DNA of 64,000 nucleotides. Source: Sesamum alatum (lineage: Eukaryota > Streptophyta > Magnoliopsida > Lamiales > Pedaliaceae). Shown in pieces: positions 57,089-64,000 of this stretch; the first letter of the stretch is position 1, and the number at the start of each line of letters is the position of its first letter. The stretch spans positions 12,045,692 to 12,109,691 of the forward strand of contig JACGWO010000005.1 in NCBI GenBank assembly GCA_034509735.1. Direction: 5' to 3'. Below the pieces are notes generated by a model. That model was not told the DNA's origin. It saw only the letters and a program-made list of their open reading frames with translations, and ran no database searches. Made by a program: the position numbers and the translations under genes.

Positions 57089-57599
57089 CAATCACAATTC
57101 AAAAGTTCATCAGCTTTCATAATTTTGTATCTCTAAAAAACACTCAGTGGACTACAAATAATTTTTTTATTGTAAGTAAACATGCAGTAGTCACATGCAT
57201 TGCCGCGAGCACATAAAGAAAATGTGGTGCGAAATGCAAAAGAAAAAAAAATGTGAAAAAAATAATTATGGTGTGAGAATATGAGAAAGAAAAAAAAACG
57301 TGAGAAAAAAATATAGACTGATGTGAAAAAAGCGTGGGATAGTGGATTGAGAGCAAAAAAAAAAAATTTATGAAAATATTAAAAAATATTGAAATTACTA
57401 TTTGTTCAATTTTAATTCTAAGGGAAGAAATAAATCAAAAGGTAAATTTGGGTATTCAAAAATTGATCAGACAAAATATTTTCTTTTATAACAGTACAGA
57501 TAAACATACTTAAATTACCATTTTAGCCGACATCTTCCAAATAGGACGACACAATAGCAAAAAAGAAAAACAAATCGAATAACGAGCCAGGGTAAAAAC
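57089..57599. other. A-rich spacer
   Basis: A-rich runs and AT-rich sequence; nothing recognised. Confidence 0.4.
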
Positions 57600-57845
57600 A
57601 ACGGGAAAAATACAAGCAACCCCTGTGTGATATTGCAAATGAGAAAATTACCCCTTATGAAAAATAAAATAGCAATTTACCTACCTGTGTTTTTTTAAAA
57701 TGAATCAATTTACCTCCTCGTATTTTTAAAAATGGAGCAATTTACCTCCCTGTGTAGGAAGGTAAATTGCTCCAATTTAAAGTATAAGGAGGTACATTAC
57801 TATTTTTTATTTATAGGGGGATAATTTGCTCATTTACAATATTCA
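57600..57845. repeat. Foldback (long inverted repeat) element
   Basis: Left arm motifs ATTGCAAATGAGAAAATTACCCC and AGCAATTTACCTACCTGTG are mirrored by the right arm, AGGTAAATTGCTCC and GGGATAATTTGCTCATTTAC, centred near 57755. This is the shape of a miniature foldback transposon. It lies just before the LINE start, and no clear target duplication was found. Confidence 0.6.
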
Positions 57846-57922
57846 GCGAAGCGGGTCTTAGTGGCGGCGTCTGAATCTGCATCTGAGACGGTGGTGACTG
57901 CGATGCAGCCCCGCCGGTCGCT

Positions 57923-60813
57923 ATGATTTGCTTAGTGTGGAACTATCGAGGGGTGGGGACGTCCTTGACAGTTTGGAAACTCGGTGAGATAATCCGAGAA
58001 CGTCGTCCTGGGTTTGTTTTCTTGTCTGAGACTAAATGTGGTTTTTGAAGATTTTGAGGTAATTCGGCAGAGGTTTGATACGTTTGGTGTCTGTGTTCCA
58101 TCGGTGGGCAAAGTAGGAGGGCTAATTCTGTTGTGGCAAAAAGATGTAGTAGTTCATTTACGTTCTTATTCTGTGTACCATATTGATGTTGACATCTTCT
58201 CATATGATAATTGTGCAAGCTGGAGGTTTATGGGGTTCTACGGCGAAGCTGAGACCACGAGACGCAGATTGGCTTGGGACCCATTGGCAGAACTTGGTAA
58301 GCAATCGAACCATCTGTGGTTGTGTGCAGGAGACTTTAATGAAGTTTTGTATCATCATGAGAAAATTGGAAGACCTAGACCTATGTGGCAAATGAATAAT
58401 TTTCATAGAGTGTCAGATGATTGTGACCTAATGGATATGGGCTTCAGAAGTTCAAGGTTCACTTAGTGTAATAGACGTTAGGCTCTGGATAACGTACGGG
58501 CGAGGTTGGATCATGCATGCGCTAACTCTACATTGTTGCGGCGGTTCCCTAATTCAATTGTCTCTCACCTTCCTATTTGAAATTCTGACCATCATCTGTT
58601 GGTTATAGAGGTAGTTTCCCAACAGGATGGTCAGCAGGGGCCACGAAAGTCACAATTCAGATTCGAGGCAAAGTGGGTTCAGGTTGAGGGATGTAAAAGA
58701 GTGATTAAAGAAGCGTAGTTACACGGGGCGGGGAGCTGATGGGCATAACTCATTAGTGATAAAGATTCAGTCTTGTCGAGTGGCATTGCTCAAATATAAT
58801 CGGGAGGAGTTCGAGAAGCCGAAGCGGGAGCTAAAAAGGTTGGAGCGCCGATATCTTCAATTAGATGATGGACAGATTCGAGATTCGATTTATCAGGAGA
58901 TGCAGGAAATTCAGGCTCGAATGGTGGATATTGAGATCCAGGAGATGGTTAAATGACAACAACGAAGTAAGGATCACCGGTAGTCGATGGGGATGGGAAT
59001 ACAAAAATTTTCCATTCACATGCTTCTACTTGAAAACGGCATAACACAATCCGTAGGTTGAAGGATGAGGGTGGAGTGTGGAGGGAAAAGGAGGAGAAAA
59101 TACAGCCCATTCTTCTGCAGCAATTTCGATTGACCTTTATGTCCTGTCGGCCGTCTGAAGCGTGCATAAATGAGGTGTTGTCTACGATCCATCGACGTGT
59201 TACCCCGGAGATGAATGCAATGCTAGCTAAACCATTCACTGTCGAGGTCAAGGTAGCCACGTCTGGGATGTATCCTATGAAATCTCCTGGTTTCAATGGC
59301 ATGTCCCCCCTATTTTTTCAGCATTATTGGCAACTAGTATGTTCGGATGTTACAAATTATGTGCTTCAAATTCTTAATGATCATATTTTGCTTCGGAAAA
59401 TGAACTACACTCATATCGTCCTTGTTCCTAGATGTAGTAATCCTGAAGTTGTATCACATCTTAGACCTATTAGTTTGTGTAATGTGGTTATGAGAATAAC
59501 GTCTAAATGTATAGCTAACCGGTTGAAAGGGGTGTTTGATGATATTATCTCCCCTACACAATCTGTGTTTGTTCCTGGCCGTTTGATTAGCAATAACTTC
59601 CTCTTAGCCTTCAGACTAAATCACCATCTTAGGGTCACTTCTCGATCAAAAATGGGATACGTTGATTTAAAACTATACATGAGCAAGGCCTATGATAGGG
59701 TCGAATGGACTTTCCTTCGACATGTTCTTGTTAGATTAGGCTTTGAGAGTCGTTTTGTGAGTCTGGTTATGCTATTGGTCACGTCAGTATCATATTCATT
59801 AACACTAAATAGATCTCCTTTTGGTTATTTCAGTCTGGAGAGGGGTACCAGATAGGGTGACCCCCTCTCTCCTTATCTCTTGCTGTTATGCGCCGAGGCT
59901 TTTTCATGTATGTTGCAGGATGCGGAGAGGCAAGGGCAGTTGAGGGGGTGAAGTTAAATGTCCATGCACCAAGTATCTCACATTATTGTTTGCAGATGAT
60001 ACACTAGTGTTCTATGAGACGGACGAGGCTCAGATGGATATCATTAGACGGATATTATTGGTGTACGGTCAGGCATCGAAACAAGAGGTAAATTTCTCTA
60101 AATCTAGCATGGTGGTGAGTGGGGGGTTAAGGGAGGAGGTGAAGAGAGGATTGGTGGGGCGGGTTGGGGTTAGGTTAGTGTCTAGCCATGATCGGTATCT
60201 CGGGCTACCCACTGTTGCTGGGAGATTTAGGAGGGCACTATTTTCGAACATTCATGAACGTTTTAGGAGTAGGATATATGGGTGGAATGCTAAACTGTTG
60301 TCCCAGGCAGGGAAAGGAGTATTGATCAAATATGTGCTTCAATCCTTGCCCACTTATGCTATGTCATGTTTTAGATTTCCAGAATTTGTTGTTGAGAGAT
60401 CTTGAATCAGCGGCTGCAGATTTTATGTGGCACAACCGAGGTGAGAAGAGGGTTCATTGGGTGGCTTGGTCGAAACTTTGTCGGCCGGTTGAGTCGGGGG
60501 CTTGAGATTTCGTAGTTTGAGGGAGTTTAATGTGGCATTATTGGCGAAACAAGGTTGGAGGGTAGTTTCTCAGCCGAACTCACTTCTTGGTCGTGTACTT
60601 AATGCTAGGTATTATCCTAATACATCATTTTGAGAGGCTACTATTGGGACTAGACTATCTCTCACGTGGCGGAGTATCTTGGGGTGTCAGGAGGTATTGG
60701 TGAGGGGGTTGTGAGATTGGGGAGGACGGTTGGGTATTGTGGAGGTGGGGGAGGAGTGGTTTGTTTTCGGTTAAGAGTGCTTATAGGGCTGTGGTTGAGA
60801 TGGGGGTTATGGT
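57923..60813 (+). pseudogene. L1-type LINE ORF2 pseudogene (endonuclease, RT)
   Basis: The endonuclease starts at 57923 with MICLVWNYRG, then FVFLSETK, GGLILLWQKD and LCAGDFNEVL (about 58320), and a stop after FRSSRF at 58464. Downstream fragments keep ARLDHACAN and SDHHLLVIE. RT begins near 59260 with MKSPGFNGMSPLFFQHYW, then YTHIVLVPR, PISLCNVVMRITSKCIANRL and KAYDRVEW. Frame breaks follow at 59853. The FADD catalytic motif is at 59989-60000, followed by YLGLPTVAGR and LLSQAGKGVLIKYV, then LLAKQGWR near 60545. The zinc-binding end and tail are missing because the LTR of F begins at 60814. It is inactive. Confidence 0.9.
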
Positions 60814-60885
60814 TGAAACGCGAGCGGATCGGCCCGGGAGATGAACACGAATAGCGGAAGAGCGAAGGATTGCATAATAAAAGTA
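60814..60885 (-). repeat. Extra LTR tip of element F
   Basis: Begins TGAAACGCGAGCGGATC with CCCGGGAGATGAACACGAAT, as at an LTR 3' end, and ends with TTGCATAATAAAAG. The same TTGCATAATAAAAG recurs at 61004-61017 inside the full LTR. Confidence 0.75.
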
Positions 60886-60963
60886 TAGCACGTAAATTAA
60901 AATACATTAATCATGCTTAAACACGTATAGCACATAGAATTCTAGGCCTATTCACCGAACCTG

Positions 60964-60975
60964 GCTCTGATACCA
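60964..60975 (-). promoter_or_regulatory. Primer-binding site, element F
   Basis: On the minus strand TGGTATCAGAGC, one base from the LTR start at 60977. Confidence 0.88.
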
Positions 60976-60976
60976 C

Positions 60977-62996
60977 TGAAACGCATATAAAATAATCATT
61001 GCATAATAAAAGTTGCAAAGCATAATTAAATGAAATTTAAAGCATTCATTACATATATAAATGGATCAAGGGGTGTGCCCTTGATTCTCCCGGGCGTTCG
61101 GTGTATCTCATATTCAATAAAACACAACATGGATGCCATAGAATTTAGAACAAGAAATGTAAAAGAGGACCTACCCGGTTGTAGTTTTGTCTTTGTTCGG
61201 CTACACACATTGTTCCCCGTTTTGCACCAAGCTCTCAAAGAAGAGACCCTCTAAATCCTCCCACACGCTACACCGGAAAGCAACAAAGGCCCATGCTAGC
61301 AAGAAATCATTTGGGGAGAAGAGACATCGATTAACGCTATCGATTAACGCTATCGACGTCTCTTGTGTTCTACCTTGAATAAATCAAGAAGAACAAAGTA
61401 AAATCTTGAAGAAAGTGAGAGAGAGTGGGTGAATTGAGAGAGAGAGTAGAGATGAGAAGTGTAGAGATTAGTAGGTGTATGTGTGTGTTTTTGAGTATTT
61501 ATAGAAAATATTTTTTCTATTCCTACTCAACCTCTTCTAAAGAGGCACACTTGACTAGGATTTTGACCTAGTCAAATGCTAGTCAAACTAGGCTTTAATT
61601 AAGTCAAATTAATCATTGCCCTTCATCTCATCAATCTCTAGATCAAATCTCGTCCATCCATTTTGATGGGCTTTATGGAATGAGCCTATTTAATTCTAAA
61701 TTAAATAGTCCTATGGACTTTATATTAAATCATATTTAATATACCAAGCCCATTAATTAATTCACCCTTTTAATCTAATTAAAAGGGAAGCCCATGCTTT
61801 ATAAAATTCATAAATCTAATTTATGAACTCAAGCCCGATTATTCCAATTAACCCATCGAGGCTTGAATCTCCAAGAAGTATAATTTAATCCTATTAAATT
61901 AAACCTTCTCCCAGAATTAATTCCAAATTAGATTCCTCTTTCATTTGGTGTAGCGGGTGTGACTTTTTAGGTTCACCTCTCAGCTAGATTTGGACCTACT
62001 TCTTATTATCTCATAACCAAAGTAGTTCGCCACCATGGGTGGCCATCTAGCAACAGTCCATGGCACTAGAGACTAGGTGAATATGGGGTATGAACATTTA
62101 GGCTCCAAGTTACATACAGGTACGGTCCTACTGTCGCCTATCTCCCGGCCTTAGTCTAGGGCATGGAATTAGGATGTCGGTTCTCATCCTTGACTTAGGC
62201 ATCTATGCTTTAAACTTGAGATAAGTTTAACTCTATGATTGACGTAGGAAATCCTTTCCCACTCAATCAAGTGCTATGGCAACAGACTTTGTGACTCTAA
62301 ACCATCTCAGAGCGCATAGGAGATCTCGCTGTCATAATCTTTGACAGGGGACAGATCCTATCTTGGAATCCACCATCCTCGCTACATACTCCAACTGCAC
62401 TGGACAAGGCTTATATAATGACCATCTTACAGAATGATCACCTCTCGCGAGATCCAAGATACAGTCTTCGTATGCACGTGACTACCATGATTCCTCAAGT
62501 TCGAGGACTAATCCCGTACTATCGGAACCGAGAATTTGAGTTATACCGATTAAGCCCGTGTGGCTTCCATGTGACGATTCCTACGAGTCACCTCAGTCAG
62601 CCGACACCTTTGTCAACTAACCCACTAATATTACATAGATGTCCAACGTCTGTCACCAATGAAATACGGTACTCATCTAGTGAATGCAATCCTTAGTGCA
62701 AGTCTCCATAGGACCCTCGAGGTCCTCGACTTGGAGTGTTTCAAACCTATCTACAGAAGTTGGTTTCATGACTGCCAACCTATGCGCGGTCCAATTTCTT
62801 GGACTCATATCCGGTCTATCGGTGTTTGTTGTGACATTGAAATGATGTTCAATGCAAGCAGTAAGTATAACAAACTCATCGATTGCTAATGATGAATCCT
62901 TACTACATACATTGACATAATATTACTTGTTCAAAGATTGACGAATGGTTCTCAGAATAGCCAACCACATTGACTTTCTGGTCACCCATTCTAATA
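60977..62996 (-). repeat. Full LTR of element F
   Basis: About 2.0 kb, starting TGAAACGC and ending CTAATA, where the family has CTAACA, so the terminal CA is mutated. The first bases lack the CCCGGG block that the extra tip retains. TATA box on the minus strand at 61496-61504. It is flanked by a primer site on one side and a polypurine tract on the other. Confidence 0.82.
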
Positions 62997-63011
62997 ATCT
63001 CCCACTTGACC
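62997..63011 (-). promoter_or_regulatory. Polypurine tract, element F
   Basis: Element-strand GGTCAAGTGGGAGAT directly before the LTR, as in B and C. Confidence 0.82.
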
Positions 63012-64000
63012 ATTAAGTCAATTAGCCACTTTGTTCAGAACCCTCTGAGCATGAGTAATCTACGATACCGACTAAAGTCTCGTGAGTCTGCTATATTTCC
63101 TTGCCGAAGCAACACGGGCTAACCGTATTACCTCCATCCACCATCGCCTCCTAGAGATGGTGGTTGTCTAAGAATTTTTCGTGGATCTTGTGATGAGATC
63201 CCGTGCCAAAACTTTTGCCACAGTCTGGTTGTCTACCATGTGGGCAACCATCGACTTGGTCGTGCTAGGCACCACGTCCATCCTATGGATGCAGTCTTCA
63301 TCCATAACCACTATCCTATGCAATCGTTATTGGGCTTGACTGTGCATACCTTTGAGACTAACCGTTTCTATGCTCTGGAAGCTAGTATCGCTTTAGCCTT
63401 CCAAAACAACTCTCCACAGACGGTGCATCAAGAACACATCTTCAGCCCTTATTCAGGTACTAAGGATTGTTCTTGAATGCTATCTTCAACCCCTCAGTGC
63501 ATTACCGATTTCTGTTGAGTCATGCAAGAAGCACACTCAATATCGGTTCCGATGCACCGAGTGAACATATCACATGTTTATCTAGGGTTAAGACGTAGGG
63601 GATACTCAACATCCAAACCTTCTCATTAGTCTACCGTGACTAAGTCTTGAATGGCTTGATGCTTTATTCATAGTATCTAAGCTTTTTCATCAGTCTAACC
63701 GTGATTGAGTCTCGAACAACTAGTCCCTCTACATATCTGAGTTTTCTCATCAGTCTATCATGACTGAGACTTTGAAAAGCTCAATTCATGATATGTATGT
63801 GGGAACCCTAAAATGTCATGGAGAATTTTCATGAGTTGCAGTTGTGTTTTAGTGATTCCTAATGTCTTGAATTCATCTATGAATCAAGACATAACACACT
63901 TAAACACTTGAAACTCCATTACTACTGCCACTGATCACCTACGTTGTTTAAGACTGAGTCATACTCCGTATGAGCTCGTCAAAACGGTTATTCCAATTAT
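63012..64000 (-). pseudogene. Decayed pol-derived region of F
   Basis: Colinear with 8700-9690 of B and with 1-690 of A. No coding frame on the element strand. It continues past the window. Confidence 0.5.

Larger units (their letters stand above)
60814..64000 (-). mobile_element. Ty1/copia element F, rearranged (runs off right end)
   Basis: Minus-strand B-subfamily element. From left to right it has a 72-bp LTR tip (60814-60885), about 90 bp of leader with primer site (60886-60976), a full LTR (60977-62996), a polypurine tract, and 1 kb of internal sequence matching 8700-9690 of B. It is inserted in a LINE, with ATGGT as the predicted left target duplication. The order is not that of a simple element. 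Confidence 0.8.

Overview
The window is nuclear DNA of a flowering plant, most likely a eudicot. The evidence is Ty1/copia LTR retrotransposons whose primer-binding sites match plant initiator tRNA-Met, plant L1-type LINEs with a zinc-binding RT domain, CACTA, hAT-like and PIF/Harbinger-like short elements, and an intron-containing elongator tRNA-Met gene. I found no intact protein-coding host gene. The only gene likely to work for the cell is tRNA-Met at 22825-22911. The region looks like repeat-rich heterochromatin built by nested insertions.

One Ty1/copia family dominates. Its LTRs are about 2.2 kb and, read on the minus strand, begin TGTTAG and end TTCA. Minus-strand copies or parts are A (1-5369), an LTR remnant G (5764-6450 plus 15958-16609), B (6451-15952, complete, with target duplication TCATC), D (25311-27757 plus 34651-36679), C (44700-51383) and F (60814 to past the right end). 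A plus-strand relative, P (16610-about 20850), keeps readable integrase, reverse transcriptase and RNase H with disabling stops. B sits in G, and G sits in the integrase region of P. The minus-strand copies carry a recognisable but broken gag and only a very decayed pol. B and C share the same decayed sequence, so the family probably spread as a non-autonomous form.

Element E (27758-34645) is a second retrotransposon type. It is a recent plus-strand insertion inside D, with nearly identical 0.54-kb LTRs, target duplication GCAAC, a copia primer-binding site and no readable gag or pol. An Ale/Retrofit-like copia pseudogene on the minus strand (23029-25310) is cut by D. Two LINE pseudogenes (41402-44699 minus; 57923-60813 plus) are cut by the LTRs of C and F.

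DNA transposon relics fill the rest: a hAT-like element (40017-41234) with an exact 8-bp duplication, a 205-bp CACTA miniature element (55176-55380), a hAT-like element at 56493-57080, two PIF/Harbinger-like elements (52582-53575 and 53729-54615) with a diverged relative at 21526-22520, and a foldback repeat at 57600-57845. Simple and tandem repeats include a G-rich TAGGGTT block (37741-37935) and an AT-rich minisatellite (37990-38495).

The most unusual signal is inside the hAT-like element. Ten sites resembling the upstream sequence element (USE) of plant snRNA genes lie in tandem, and five of them are followed 29-34 bp later by a TATA box, which is the spacing of Pol II snRNA promoters. Other points worth checking are the E element's hairpin-like internal repeats, a copied LTR tip next to the primer-binding site in F, and a duplicated tRNA-Met with similar flanking repeats.
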